A stretch of DNA of 64,000 bases from Rubritalea profundi (GCF_002954445.1 NZ_MQWA01000001.1:3322401-3386400), one strand, 5' to 3'; counted from the stretch's first letter, positions 51,188 to 62,270 are shown. The notes: generated by a model not told the origin, from the sequence alone. Numbers and translations are program-made.

Positions 51188-51325
51188 GTGATTAAATTAC
51201 CAACAGATTGGATTATTGTTAGCTTCGTAGCGATTCTAGGAATTGGCTGTTTGGTGGCATCACATAAAATGCGAGAGGAGAATACTCAGCACTCCAGCAC
51301 TACCGTTCAGAAAATTTCTCACTGA
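51188..51325 (+). CDS. Possible small membrane protein
   Basis: 45-residue frame from a GTG: one hydrophobic helix (WIIVSFVAILGIGCLVASHK) followed by a polar tail. A Cys inside LGIGC could be a lipobox. It has no clear Shine-Dalgarno site and no recognised family; it ends 10 bp before a strong bidirectional terminator, which gives weak support. Confidence 0.35.
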   Translation: MIKLPTDWIIVSFVAILGIGCLVASHKMREENTQHSSTTVQKISH

Positions 51326-51334
51326 AATTCTGAG

Positions 51335-51389
51335 CAAAAATGAACGACTGGCTGCACGGCTAATGATCCAGCCGCACAGTCGCTTTTTT
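51335..51389. terminator. Bidirectional terminator between convergent genes
   Basis: CGACTG / CAGTCG outer and CGGCT / AGCCG inner stems with a small internal loop, flanked by A5 on the left and T6 on the right. It serves both the plus-strand genes and the M16 peptidase gene. Confidence 0.8.
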
Positions 51390-51391
51390 CA

Positions 51392-53902
51392 TTACGGGGT
51401 GACTGTAACGATGGTTGGTGTCTGTTTACCGAAATATTTCTGCGCTGCTGCGAGGATGTCTTCGGGGGTGACTGCTTTGATTTTAGCGGCGATGGTGCGG
51501 TGGTGTGTTGGGCTGAATCCTAGAGCTGTGTCGATAGCGCAGAGACGGGCCATGCTGCTGTTTGATTGATTGGCGAGGGCCTGACTGGAGAGCCATGAGT
51601 TCTTGACCGAGTCTAGCGTCTTGGCATCAATTCCATTGTTAGAAATGTCGGCGATGGTTTTGAGGAGTTCGGTGCGTGCTAGCTCTAACTGGTCTGGTGA
51701 AGTTCCTAGATAGAACCCAAAGAGTCCGGTGTCGTGGCCGTGGAACTGGGTGGCACTGCAGTAGTAGGCGAGTCCTAATTCTTCGCGGATACGGGTGAAG
51801 AGGGGACCAGCCATGTCCGAGCACCACGCGTGGAGTAGATCGAGAGCGTGGATGTCATCTGAGTGGATGGACGCAGCTGCGTAGCCGAGGGTGAGAATAG
51901 CCTGTTGCTTATCGAGCTTGAGGTTGATTTCCTCTGGGCTTCCGAGCGTTTGAGTAGGCGTGGCTAGACCTTCACCACGACGAATCTGTGAGAGGTGTTT
52001 CTCTGCGAGTTCGATGGTTTGATCGATGTCAATATCGCCGAAGATGGCAAGTTTTGTGTTCTGCGCAGTGTAGTAGAGGGAATGATGGGAACTGAGGCTG
52101 AGTCGGTCGAGTCCGGCGAGCGATTCCTGTGAGCCCAGTCGGTTGATGCCATAGCCTTCACCAGCAAACAGTGAGGAACGCATGCTACGGAATGCGAGAG
52201 AGACTGGGTCTTCATCTTGCTCTAACAAGTCGTTGATCTGGGTCTTTTTCTCGAATTCAATAATGTCGCTGTTGAATGATGGATTAGCATAGCAGTCACC
52301 AAGTAGTTCCAGGACTGTGCCGAGGTCTTGACTAAGACAACTGGCTGAGATGGCCGCAGTGTTGTTTCCAGAACTGGCAGCTAAACCAGCACCGAGGCAT
52401 TCTAACTGGTTTGCTATTTCTGCGCCAGTGCGTGAGGTGGTTCCTTTGGTGAGGAGAGTGGAAAGCAGAGTGGAAATGCCAGCTGTAGCGGGCGTTTCAC
52501 TTGTTAGACCAGCTAGGGTTGCTCCTTGGATGGAGACCATTGGTAGGCGAGGCGAGGCTCTAAGGTGAAGCTCCAATCCATTGCTCAGGGTGTGGCTAAC
52601 AATCTCATTTTTGCTTTGCTGTTTCTTTTGAGTAGATTGCTTTGCTTTTGTTTCCTCTGGGTCCAGTGAGGTGACGGTGAGCTTAGAATGATCGAGCAAG
52701 TATTTTTCACAGACGCGACGGATGTCGGCTACGCTGACGGAGTCGACAGCAGTGATGAAGTCTTTGGTGAAGTTGAGGTTGTTGGCTTCATGCCAATTAC
52801 TTGCGAGGTCGGATGCTCTGCCAGATGCTGAGGTTAGCGTCTTGAACTGGGAAACCAGACACATGCGTTTAGCCTTCTCTAATTCTTCGACTAACTGAGA
52901 AGTGCAGAGGGTCTCTATTTCTTTGATGATGGCGACCTCTAACGCGTCTCTTTGCTCAGTGGGAACTTCAGCACTGACGCTGAATAGACCGACGGGCTGC
53001 TGGGTGATCCATGCCCATGAGGCGATGTGAAGACAAAGGCCTTTTTGCTCCCGAATGCTTTGGTAGAGGCGGGATGAATGGCCACCACCAAGGATAGTAG
53101 AAAGTAGTTCGAGAGCTGCGGCATCTGGGTGAGTGAGGCCCGGTACTTGCCAAGCTAGTGTGAGCTTACTGGCAGGGACTGCGAAGTTGTTTCGTTCGAC
53201 TCGTTTACCTAATTGTGGAGGCTCTACTTCTGGAGTTGCTTGCTGGGTGAAGCTGCGGGGGATGTCACCGACGAGAGTATTGAGAGTCTCTAACATTTCT
53301 TCCGGATCAAAGTCGCCTGAGATCGAAAGGAAACAATTTTCAGTGGTATAACGAGCCTTGTGGTATTCGACCATGTCGGCGTGGGTAATTTCGTTAAAGA
53401 GTTCGAGGTGGCCGATCACTGGCTGGCTGCGGCCGTCGTTGGCGAGGGCAGTGGAGAAAAGCTGGCGCGATGCGCGGCTATCAGGATCATCGAGTCCCAT
53501 GTCGATTTCACGGCGGATGACATCCTTTTCCTTTTCAAATTCTTCTTCTGGGAAGCGTGGTTTGAAGACCATTTCAGTGACAGCCTTGAGGAAAGTCTCA
53601 GCTGAATCCGCTGGGCCATCGATGTAGTACACGGTGCGATCAAAGCTGGTGTAGGCATTCCACTGACCACCGGCGGCTTGCACAGTTTGTGAGAGTTCTT
53701 CACCACTAAAGGATTCAGTCCCTTTAAAGACCATGTGCTCTAGCAAGTGGGAGATACCAGCTCCCATCCATTTTCCTTCGTGGATACTTCCAGTTTTCAC
53801 CCAGACCTGGGTGGAGATGACTGGAGCAGATGCGTCAGAATCGAGGATTACTTTGAGGCCGTTGTCGAGGGTGTGGAGAGTCGCTGTAGTGGATGGAAAC
53901 AT
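51392..53902 (-). CDS. M16-family zinc metallopeptidase, two-domain form
   Basis: 836 residues, two tandem M16 halves. The N-terminal half has the inverted zinc motif HLLEH (ISHLLEHMVFKGT) with the downstream Glu in DVIRREIDMGL. The C-terminal half (from about residue 430, VSHTLSNGLELHLRASPRLP) lacks HxxEH and is the usual inactive partner. No clear signal peptide is visible. Substrates of bacterial M16 enzymes are small peptides or processing targets; unknown here. Confidence 0.93.
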   Translation of the reverse strand: MFPSTTATLHTLDNGLKVILDSDASAPVISTQVWVKTGSIHEGKWMGAGISHLLEHMVFKGTESFSGEELSQTVQAAGGQWNAYTSFDRTVYYIDGPADSAETFLKAVTEMVFKPRFPEEEFEKEKDVIRREIDMGLDDPDSRASRQLFSTALANDGRSQPVIGHLELFNEITHADMVEYHKARYTTENCFLSISGDFDPEEMLETLNTLVGDIPRSFTQQATPEVEPPQLGKRVERNNFAVPASKLTLAWQVPGLTHPDAAALELLSTILGGGHSSRLYQSIREQKGLCLHIASWAWITQQPVGLFSVSAEVPTEQRDALEVAIIKEIETLCTSQLVEELEKAKRMCLVSQFKTLTSASGRASDLASNWHEANNLNFTKDFITAVDSVSVADIRRVCEKYLLDHSKLTVTSLDPEETKAKQSTQKKQQSKNEIVSHTLSNGLELHLRASPRLPMVSIQGATLAGLTSETPATAGISTLLSTLLTKGTTSRTGAEIANQLECLGAGLAASSGNNTAAISASCLSQDLGTVLELLGDCYANPSFNSDIIEFEKKTQINDLLEQDEDPVSLAFRSMRSSLFAGEGYGINRLGSQESLAGLDRLSLSSHHSLYYTAQNTKLAIFGDIDIDQTIELAEKHLSQIRRGEGLATPTQTLGSPEEINLKLDKQQAILTLGYAAASIHSDDIHALDLLHAWCSDMAGPLFTRIREELGLAYYCSATQFHGHDTGLFGFYLGTSPDQLELARTELLKTIADISNNGIDAKTLDSVKNSWLSSQALANQSNSSMARLCAIDTALGFSPTHHRTIAAKIKAVTPEDILAAAQKYFGKQTPTIVTVTP

Positions 53903-53974
53903 AGTCTAATTAGATGAGTTCCATGCATAGGTGGCAGAAGGGACCTTGGCGACTCCAAATATGGAAGGTGCAGA

Positions 53975-55204
53975 CTAGGATTCTAGTGATCGTGGGAGTT
54001 TGAGCGAGCTGATCGCTGCGATCAGAGTGAGAGCTGCAGCGGTCCATAGGCATGCGGGAAGGCCGGCTAGAAGGTAGACTGTCCCTGACAGTAAGGTTCC
54101 TAACAAGCGACCACAGGCATTTGCCATGTAGTAAAACCCAACATTGAGAGAAACGTTGTCAGTGTCGGTGTAGGCTAGAATGAGGTACGAGTGAAGTGAG
54201 GAATTGATAGCGAACACAAAGCCGAAAACTCCTAAGCCACCTAACAATGTGAGGTAGAGGTGGTAGTCAAAAGTGACAGCTAGAGCGATGGCTGCGCAAG
54301 TGATGCTGAGTATGAAAATCCAAACTTGCGCGGACTTTACACAGTGAGCGAGTGTTGGACCTCGATGAGGGGCTTTCTTGCTACCCGTAATTTTAGGTGC
54401 AAAGGCTTGAACGATGCCATAGCCAATCACCCATATAGCCATGAAGCCTCCGACCTCCCAAAAATCCCACCCCAGTGAGTCGTGAAGAAATATCGGCAGG
54501 CCAACGACGAACCAGACGTCTCTAGAGGCAAATAAGAAGGCTCGGGCAAACGACAGTCGGTTGATGGCTGAGCTCTTGGAAAAGAGCTGGGTGAACTTGG
54601 TTTTTATATTCGATTTACCGAAACTTTCTTTGATCCAAATAAGGCTAATAGTGAGTACTAACAGCAGCAATGCCGCAAGCGAGTAGAGTGCTTGGTCAAA
54701 TCCTAGAGTGGAGAGCAAGAGGCTGCCGAGGAAGAAACCTACTCCTTTGAGAGCATTCTTTGACCCCGTGAGAACTGCCACCCATTTGAAGAGTTTTCCT
54801 TCATTGTTAGAGTCCTCTTTGATGACGAGTTTTACGGCGCTCTTGGAACTCATTTTTGTGAGGTCTTTTGCGACGCCGGCCAATGCCTGTATAGCCATGA
54901 CGAAACCAACTACCAGATAGGGAGTCCAGGTGGAATCCACGAGGGTAAGCGCACTGAGAGCGATGATTTGAAGAGTCAGCCCAATAAAGAGTGTGAGCCT
55001 AAGACCATAACGTGAGCCGATCCACCCCCCAATCAGATTAGTGGCAATCCCAGCGCATTCGTACAGAAGGAAGAGAAAGGATAGCTGGACCGGTGAGTAG
55101 CCCAGCTCGTGAAAGTGCAGTAGCACGATCATGCGCAAGGCTCCATCAGTAAGCATAAACGCCCAGTAAGCCAAAGTGACTATGGCATAGGTAGATTTAC
55201 TCAT
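53975..55204 (-). CDS. arsJ: Organoarsenical efflux MFS transporter ArsJ
   Basis: About 409 residues from the ATG at 55204 (an ATG at 55222 adds six). The N-terminus TYAIVTLAYWAFMLTDGALR followed by FHELGYSPVQLSFLFLLYEC, then GGWIGSRYGLRLTLF, matches ArsJ closely by recollection. ArsJ exports 1-arseno-3-phosphoglycerate, formed by a dedicated GAPDH when arsenate replaces phosphate. The GAPDH gene lies 29 bp upstream and arsR before it, giving the characteristic trio. Confidence 0.92.
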   Translation of the reverse strand: MSKSTYAIVTLAYWAFMLTDGALRMIVLLHFHELGYSPVQLSFLFLLYECAGIATNLIGGWIGSRYGLRLTLFIGLTLQIIALSALTLVDSTWTPYLVVGFVMAIQALAGVAKDLTKMSSKSAVKLVIKEDSNNEGKLFKWVAVLTGSKNALKGVGFFLGSLLLSTLGFDQALYSLAALLLLVLTISLIWIKESFGKSNIKTKFTQLFSKSSAINRLSFARAFLFASRDVWFVVGLPIFLHDSLGWDFWEVGGFMAIWVIGYGIVQAFAPKITGSKKAPHRGPTLAHCVKSAQVWIFILSITCAAIALAVTFDYHLYLTLLGGLGVFGFVFAINSSLHSYLILAYTDTDNVSLNVGFYYMANACGRLLGTLLSGTVYLLAGLPACLWTAAALTLIAAISSLKLPRSLES

Positions 55205-55251
55205 GGAGTTGCTTGTTGGCATAGCTAGAGAACTAATCGTAGCGAGAGGTA

Positions 55252-56253
55252 CTAGGAAATGGATTTCGCAACCTGCTGGACGAGGTCCATCAAGCGGTTT
55301 GCGTACCCTACTTCATTGTCATACCAGACGAAGAGTTTGAGCATTGTTCCATCGACAACCATAGTCGATGGGGCATCGATGATTCCTGAGCGTGTGTCGT
55401 CGGTGTAGTCTGCGGAGACTAAAGGCTTTTCTTCGTAGCCTAAAATTCCTTTGAGTTCACCTTCCGCCGCTTCTTTAAGTAGAGAATTAACTTCTTCTGC
55501 AGTGACCTCACGTTTGAGCTCGAACACACAGTCCGTGAGCGATGCATTGAGCAGGGGAATGCGCACGGCGTGACCATTGAGTTTACCCTTTAGCTCAGGG
55601 TAGATCATAGTGATGGCGGTGGCGGATCCCGTGGTGGTTGGGATCATTGAATTTACGGAAGATCTAGCTCTTCGAAGGTCGCTGTGCGGAGCGTCGACAA
55701 TGACTTGGGTGTTGGTGAGATTGTGGAGGGTGGTGATGGTGCCGCGTTCGATGCCGATTTTTTCATGCACCACCTTGATAGCTGGGGCGATGCAGTTGGT
55801 CGTGCAGGAGGCCGCTGTGACAATGCGATGAACGAGTGGGTCATAGAGCTCATCGTTGCAACCGATCACTATGTTGAGGGCTTCGTCGTCTTTGACTGGG
55901 GCTGCGACCACGACCTTTTTGACTCCTTGAGCAAAGTATGCTTCTAGCTGAGCCACTGTTTTATAGACTCCAGTGGCTTCGATCACGATGTCACAGCTTG
56001 ACCAATCTGTGTCCTCGATCCTTTTGTTGTGAGTGACTGTGATTTTTTGTCCTTCGACTGATATAGAACTCTCGTCATGTGTGATGTTGCGATCCCAGCG
56101 GCCGTGGACTGTGTCGAACTCCAGCAAGTGTGCGGCAGTTTCAGCTATCCCGCCGAGCTCGTTGATCTGGACGATGGTGTATTCTGTGTGGTCTAATCCA
56201 GCGCGGAAACCGAGCCTTCCTATGCGGCCGAAGCCATTGATTCCAATTTTCAT
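55252..56253 (-). CDS. ArsJ-associated glyceraldehyde-3-phosphate dehydrogenase
   Basis: 333 residues. NAD motif is GINGFGRIGRLGFRAGL; the catalytic Cys is in TAASCTTNCIAP. The sequence INELGGIAETAAHLLEFDTV HGRW differs slightly from glycolytic GapA and matches the group next to arsJ. It would use arsenate to make 1-arseno-3-phosphoglycerate, which ArsJ exports. A second, glycolytic GAPDH is expected elsewhere. It lies between arsR (19 bp) and arsJ. Confidence 0.93.
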   Translation of the reverse strand: MKIGINGFGRIGRLGFRAGLDHTEYTIVQINELGGIAETAAHLLEFDTVHGRWDRNITHDESSISVEGQKITVTHNKRIEDTDWSSCDIVIEATGVYKTVAQLEAYFAQGVKKVVVAAPVKDDEALNIVIGCNDELYDPLVHRIVTAASCTTNCIAPAIKVVHEKIGIERGTITTLHNLTNTQVIVDAPHSDLRRARSSVNSMIPTTTGSATAITMIYPELKGKLNGHAVRIPLLNASLTDCVFELKREVTAEEVNSLLKEAAEGELKGILGYEEKPLVSADYTDDTRSGIIDAPSTMVVDGTMLKLFVWYDNEVGYANRLMDLVQQVAKSIS

Positions 56254-56272
56254 AGTGAGTTTGATTTAAATT

Positions 56273-56593
56273 TTAGCAGCAGTCGCTGGAAGGTTTGCAA
56301 AGTTCTGGTCGGCCTTGACAGCAATCCTCGGTGAGGAAATGGATCAGCTCCCGCATGCCGTCGATTTTCAGGCTGTAGATTATGTTTCTGCCCTGACGCT
56401 CGGATTGAATGAGCTCTGCAGTGGTGAGTTCTTTGAGATGGAAAGAGAGGGTGTTGGACTGAATGCCTGTGTGTTCTGCTATTTCGCCCGCACTCAAGCC
56501 CTTGTCTCCACAGCGAACTAAGAGTCGAAAGATGCTGAGGCGTGACTCCTGAGAAAGAGCGCTCAATCGGGTGACTGCTTGCTTTATATCCAT
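56273..56593 (-). CDS. arsR: ArsR-family arsenic-responsive repressor
   Basis: 106 residues. Winged-helix motif SAGEIAEHTGIQSNTLSFHL followed by LKELTTAELIQSERQGRNII. The C-terminus has clustered Cys residues (EDCCQGRPELC and DCC at the end), the As(III)-binding type with CC-x5-C rather than the ELCVCDL helix site. It heads the operon with GAPDH and arsJ. A promoter and operator-like palindrome overlap its start. Confidence 0.93.
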   Translation of the reverse strand: MDIKQAVTRLSALSQESRLSIFRLLVRCGDKGLSAGEIAEHTGIQSNTLSFHLKELTTAELIQSERQGRNIIYSLKIDGMRELIHFLTEDCCQGRPELCKPSSDCC

Positions 56594-56629
56594 ATATCGA
56601 CTAATATAGAAATATTAAAGAATGGTCAA
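56592..56629 (-). promoter_or_regulatory. Predicted ars promoter and ArsR operator
   Basis: On the minus strand TTGACC (56624-56629) and TATTAG (56601-56606) are spaced by 17 bp. An imperfect palindrome ATATATC-N10-GAAATAT (56592-56615, plus strand) covers the -10 box and the start codon. The predicted start of transcription is close to the ATG at 56593, so the message may be leaderless. Confidence 0.5.
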
Positions 56630-56792
56630 GAGCTATGGTGGTGACAAATTTGACACCAATCATGGTCTAGAGTATGCGCCAGTTCTTTCCTGTTGACCTG
56701 AGCTCTAATGCTACACTTTATAACTCATAAGTTTGCGCTTTTTCGATTTTTATGTGAGAGCTTGAGCTTAAAAACACACCTATTCAATTCCA

Positions 56793-57968
56793 ATGAATGC
56801 AGTCTATAAAACTATGATGGCGTATGGAGCCTTAGCAACCTCGTTGCTGGCCCAGACGAATATCGATAGGCTATGCACAGATGAAGGCTATTGGGCCAAG
56901 TCTGCGAAAGCTGCTGCTGATGAGTTCTCTACATACGAGTGGGGTGCCTCAGCAGACAAAGCAGTTCTGAAGAATACAGATATCCGCTTATGGAACCGAG
57001 ATGTTGATGGATTCGACATGGTTTCTAGGGATGGATTTTTGCGTTCTTTGAATGTGCTAGTCGATACGACTAAATAAAAACCAGAATTTTCTGACACACT
57101 CGAAGAATGGGTTGCGGTTTTCGATGCGAACCTCAAGGTGGATCACACCGAGGATGCTTTTCAATCTAAAGATGGAGGTAAGTCTATGACCTACCGCTGG
57201 AAGCAAGATTCCTACTATGTCTACCTCACTGGCACAAACAAAGGGGATAGATACAATGTTTCTCAGGAGTATAGACCGAAGGTTGTATCTGATGCTCCCG
57301 CAGCAGTACTAGCTGAGAAAGACCGGTTCGACGGTATTTACGAACGCAAATTCTACACTCCAGACTATTCGAAGTCCTTCAAAGGTCGCATCGTCGGATT
57401 TGATCAAGGAAAAGAAACTATTTCAGTGCAGACAAAGAAGTCCAGACTCACAATCTCTCTCGATAAACTTAGTGAACGCGATTTAGCGTATTACGAGGAG
57501 ATCAAAGACCTAGTGATTGCTTCTAAAAGTTTAGGTCTTTCAATCAAAGAAAATAAAGCAAAGGCTGAGAGAAATGGTAGAGCTTCCACAGTGAATACAA
57601 ACTTTGCTATCGGTTTAGCTAATCGTTCATCTCAGCCTATTCAAGAGCTTGAGATCAAATATGTGGCTTCCCACAAAGTAGATACTCTTGATGGACCTCC
57701 AGTGCTCACCTCGACAAGTGGCAGTGTCGATGTGACTTCGCTCTTCGGCAATTATCATGAAACTATTTATACCGATATGGTGCCAATTATCCGAGAGACG
57801 AGACCTGGTGTCAGCAGCAGTGGATGATGTGGTACTGGAACACCTGCCGGTCGGCGGGTAGATAGTATGGTTAGCCTTGTGGTTAAGGTTTACCTTAAAG
57901 GAGTGCTAGTACTTGAAAAGTACAGCCGTAATGGTCTCGATAAAGACATCCAAAAGCTCAGAAGATAA
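56793..57968 (+). pseudogene. Secreted SHD1-like protein gene with two in-frame stops
   Basis: One reading frame runs 56793-57968 (392 codons) but contains TAA at 57075-57077 and TGA at 57825-57827; coding texture continues after each. The N-terminus looks like a signal peptide (MMAYGALATSLLAQ). The middle holds an SHD1-like stretch (FKGRIVGFDQGKETISVQTK, LTISLDKLSERDLAYYEEIK). After the second stop it reads CGTGTPAGRRVDSMVSLVVK and ends LDKDIQKLRR. Two nonsense substitutions with no indels suggest a recent pseudogene. A strong terminator follows. Confidence 0.85.
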
Positions 57969-57978
57969 TTCTAAAGGA

Positions 57979-58017
57979 AAATACCCGAGTGGCTAAGTCG
58001 CCGCTCGGGTATTTTTT
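57979..58017. terminator. Bidirectional terminator between SHD1-like and MATE genes
   Basis: AAATACCCGAG / CTCGGGTATTT (11 bp) with a 14-nt loop, followed by T on the plus side and by T on the minus side. It serves both convergent genes. Confidence 0.88.
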
Positions 58018-58039
58018 GTTTAAATCGAGGAGCTGGAGT

Positions 58040-59350
58040 CTAGCGGATTTTACGCCACAGGCGGGTGGAGAGCAAAATGGATGCTATACCCAGTCCCAGC
58101 GCGAGTCCCCACCACATACCTTTTGCTTGTAGGCCGCCAAAGTGGGCCAAGCAATAGCCCGCTGGAATACCAATCGCCCAATACGATAAGATGGCCATTT
58201 TCGCAGGTATTTTAGTGTCATGTAGCCCACGTAGAAGTCCTGTGGATGCTACTTGCATACCGTCTACGATTTGAAAAATACCAGAGACAAACAAAAGTGA
58301 TGCAGCGAGCGTGATGAGCTCAGGGATGTCGATGAACAGAGACGCCACTAGCTCGCCCGCAAAAATGAAGATCGCGGCAGTCGTGAAGGAGCACAATATA
58401 GTGAGAAGCCAACCAGTCTTGACGATGCTTCTCTGGCGCTTGTGGTCGCCGTGAACCTCTCCAATACGCACAGTTAGAGCCATGGAGATACCAAGAGGAA
58501 TCATAAACGCCATGCCTGAAGATTGCAGCGCTATTTGATGTGAGGCTAGAGCTTCAGCACCGAAGGCACCAATAATCAATCCGGCAGCGGCAAATGTACT
58601 GACCTCGGCTAGAGTCTGCAGCCCAGCTGGCAAGCCGAGCTTATTGAGTGAGCGGATTTCGCTCCAGTCCGGTTTTTTAAACCAATGGTTGGGAGTCCAT
58701 GGGTGGAGAGATCGGTCGAGACGAAACCAGAGCATCATGGCAACTACGATGGCCCATCGCGCTACAAGGGTGGCGATGGCAGCTCCCTCAAGTCCCATTT
58801 GAGGAAATCCCCATTGTCCAAAAATGAGAGCGGCATTGAGCAGGATATTGAGTGCTACCCCTCCCATGAAAATCCAAAATGCTGGCCATGGTCGGTCAAG
58901 AGCATCGGCGTGATTTTTCAGCAAAAGTGACATCGCGATGGGGATCAGCGAGGCCATGACGATGAGATAATAACCTTCAGACCTCGTTGCTACGTCATCG
59001 GGTTGGCCCATTGAATGGAGAAAAGGGAAGGCCGCAAGGGAGACTAAGAAGAATACTGTTCCTATGATGATTGATAGATAAAATCCATTACGGCAAACAC
59101 TTCGCGCTTCGCCTTGGTTCTTCTGGCCACGGGCTGTGGATGTTCGGATAGAAATACAAGTGAGAATCCCTATCGCAAAGACGAAAGGGACAATGAAGAG
59201 GCTGTTAGCAAAAGAAAGGGCGGCCAAATCGAGGACGCCCACTTTTCCCACCATGATGGTGTCAAATACTCCCAGCAGCATCTGGCCTAGCTGGCCGATG
59301 ACTAGGGGAATGGCTAAGGCTATGATGCTTTTTATTTCACGGACTGTCAT
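58040..59350 (-). CDS. MATE-family multidrug efflux protein
   Basis: 436 residues with about 12 helices in two repeats. The start SIIALAIPLVIGQLGQMLLG followed by FDTIMVGKVG is the standard MATE opening, and the second half begins GLPAGLQTLAEVSTFAAAGL. Exports cationic drugs or metabolites in exchange for Na or H. It lies on the minus strand downstream of xylAB with a 41-bp gap and may share their transcript. Confidence 0.92.
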   Translation of the reverse strand: MTVREIKSIIALAIPLVIGQLGQMLLGVFDTIMVGKVGVLDLAALSFANSLFIVPFVFAIGILTCISIRTSTARGQKNQGEARSVCRNGFYLSIIIGTVFFLVSLAAFPFLHSMGQPDDVATRSEGYYLIVMASLIPIAMSLLLKNHADALDRPWPAFWIFMGGVALNILLNAALIFGQWGFPQMGLEGAAIATLVARWAIVVAMMLWFRLDRSLHPWTPNHWFKKPDWSEIRSLNKLGLPAGLQTLAEVSTFAAAGLIIGAFGAEALASHQIALQSSGMAFMIPLGISMALTVRIGEVHGDHKRQRSIVKTGWLLTILCSFTTAAIFIFAGELVASLFIDIPELITLAASLLFVSGIFQIVDGMQVASTGLLRGLHDTKIPAKMAILSYWAIGIPAGYCLAHFGGLQAKGMWWGLALGLGIASILLSTRLWRKIR

Positions 59351-59391
59351 AGAAGATTAGCGCAGCATAGCACCTATCTTCAGATAGCAAA

Positions 59392-60948
59392 CTAATAGCC
59401 GAGAGAATCTTCTAACAAATCAAGAAAGCGTGCGTGATCACGGAGGTGTGAAGAATAGATCTCACTGCCGTCTTGTGGCAGGGTCGCTGCAGGTGATGGC
59501 GAGCAAAAGGACTCGACGAGTTCCGTATAGTTAGCGCCTTCAGAAAGAGCTGCTAGAATGGCTGATCCAAGTCCGACGGAGCTGGAGACTTCGAGTCGTT
59601 TTACCGGAGCTTGGAAAATGTCCGCAATAGTTTGGGCAATAGCTTGGTTCTTAGAAGCACCGCCGGTGAGCAAAACATCAGTGATGTCGAGTTGCATCCA
59701 TTCTGACTGCAACTTCATGTTACTGAACTGACCTTCGAGCAGGGCGCTGAGAGTCGTTGCTACGGGTTCATTCTGTGGATCCCATTGGTTTGTCTGGAAG
59801 CCAGCTTCTTGTAGCCGCGGTGTGACCTCTGGAGTGAATAGGGCAGCTGCAAGCTTACCTTGGTTTCCTAGTGGGGAACTAGCGAGAGCGTCTTGTTCAA
59901 ATTGCTCCCAGCTTAGGTTGTGTTGTTCTTTGATGGTTTCTCTAGCGAGCGAGCCGTTAGCGAAACAGATCAAGCTCATGTAGCCCTTTACCGGGTTGCC
60001 GAAGACGTGGCCGAATCCATTGGGGTCGGTCTTAGATTCTGGCATTGCGGCAAAGAGGGTGTCACTGGTGCCGAGACTAATGACCACTTTTCCCGCTGAT
60101 GCAGCGCCCATACCTACTAGGCTAGCGGGGTTGTCACCAGTCCAGCTCAGAGCCTTGCAGTCGGAGCTGAAGCCATATTTCTTTACGAAGTAGCTAGAAA
60201 TATTAGCGACATAAGTACCGGCGTTTTTGAGATCTGGAAGTTTGTTAGAGAGATCAGGGGCGGTGGCCTGCAGCATTTGGCTGTTCCACTCATTGGAACT
60301 TATATCCATCAAGTTCATGCCTGCTCCGTCACCGAAATCTATTGGGGCGTTAGCTCCTGCGAGTACAGAGGCTAGGAAGGAACTGTTGAGATGGATCTTG
60401 CTTGTTTGCGCGTAGGCTTCGGCAGATTCTTGGTAGAATTTGCGGATCTGTGGTCCAGTGAAGCGCTGCGTCGCGACGGAGCCAGTAAGCTCACTGACTT
60501 TTTGGCTAGATCCAATGGAGTCGGATATTTGCTGGCATTGCTCGCTGGTCGAGCTGTCCATCCAGATGGGCGACTGTGCGCGTGAAAGTGTGGCAGCGAG
60601 TTGTTCGCTCAATGAGCGTGTGGCATCGAGCCGTCCTAGCGCACCATCAAAGCTGGAGTTGAGGTAGACGCTGGCGTGTTGCTGTCCGGCGCCGCAGACG
60701 GCACGTACTTTAGACAGGTCTATGCCTTTGTCACAGAGTCGTTTTAAAACTAGGTCTAGGGCATCTAGCCACATCAGGGGGGAAGCTGTGACAACTCCCT
60801 CTGCTGAACTAATGAAGCCATTGGGTGAGTCATATTCTGGAAACTCAGCGCCAAAATTGACACTGTCCTCCGCTATAATTTCACCTTGAGCTGTGTCTAT
60901 CAGTATAGCTGAGAGACTCTGAGTAGATGCGTCTAGACCTAGGTACAT
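59392..60948 (-). CDS. xylB: Xylulokinase (FGGY family)
   Basis: 518 residues. MYLGLDASTQSLSAILID is the phosphate-binding start. CGAGQQHASVYL, WMDSSTSEQC, FGDGAGMNLMDI, WTGDNPASLVGMG, SLGTSDTLFA and LTGGASKNQAIAQTIADIF are the FGGY blocks. It lies 8 bp downstream of xylA, so xylulose is the expected substrate. It is a paralogue of 28565-30082. Confidence 0.95.
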   Translation of the reverse strand: MYLGLDASTQSLSAILIDTAQGEIIAEDSVNFGAEFPEYDSPNGFISSAEGVVTASPLMWLDALDLVLKRLCDKGIDLSKVRAVCGAGQQHASVYLNSSFDGALGRLDATRSLSEQLAATLSRAQSPIWMDSSTSEQCQQISDSIGSSQKVSELTGSVATQRFTGPQIRKFYQESAEAYAQTSKIHLNSSFLASVLAGANAPIDFGDGAGMNLMDISSNEWNSQMLQATAPDLSNKLPDLKNAGTYVANISSYFVKKYGFSSDCKALSWTGDNPASLVGMGAASAGKVVISLGTSDTLFAAMPESKTDPNGFGHVFGNPVKGYMSLICFANGSLARETIKEQHNLSWEQFEQDALASSPLGNQGKLAAALFTPEVTPRLQEAGFQTNQWDPQNEPVATTLSALLEGQFSNMKLQSEWMQLDITDVLLTGGASKNQAIAQTIADIFQAPVKRLEVSSSVGLGSAILAALSEGANYTELVESFCSPSPAATLPQDGSEIYSSHLRDHARFLDLLEDSLGY

Positions 60949-60956
60949 AATGTTAT

Positions 60957-62270
<1,314 letters not shown>

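Noticed and set aside
57825..57827. TGA as a selenocysteine codon in the SHD1-like gene
   Set aside because: The family does not use selenocysteine, no SECIS-like hairpin was seen directly after it, and an upstream TAA also breaks the frame.
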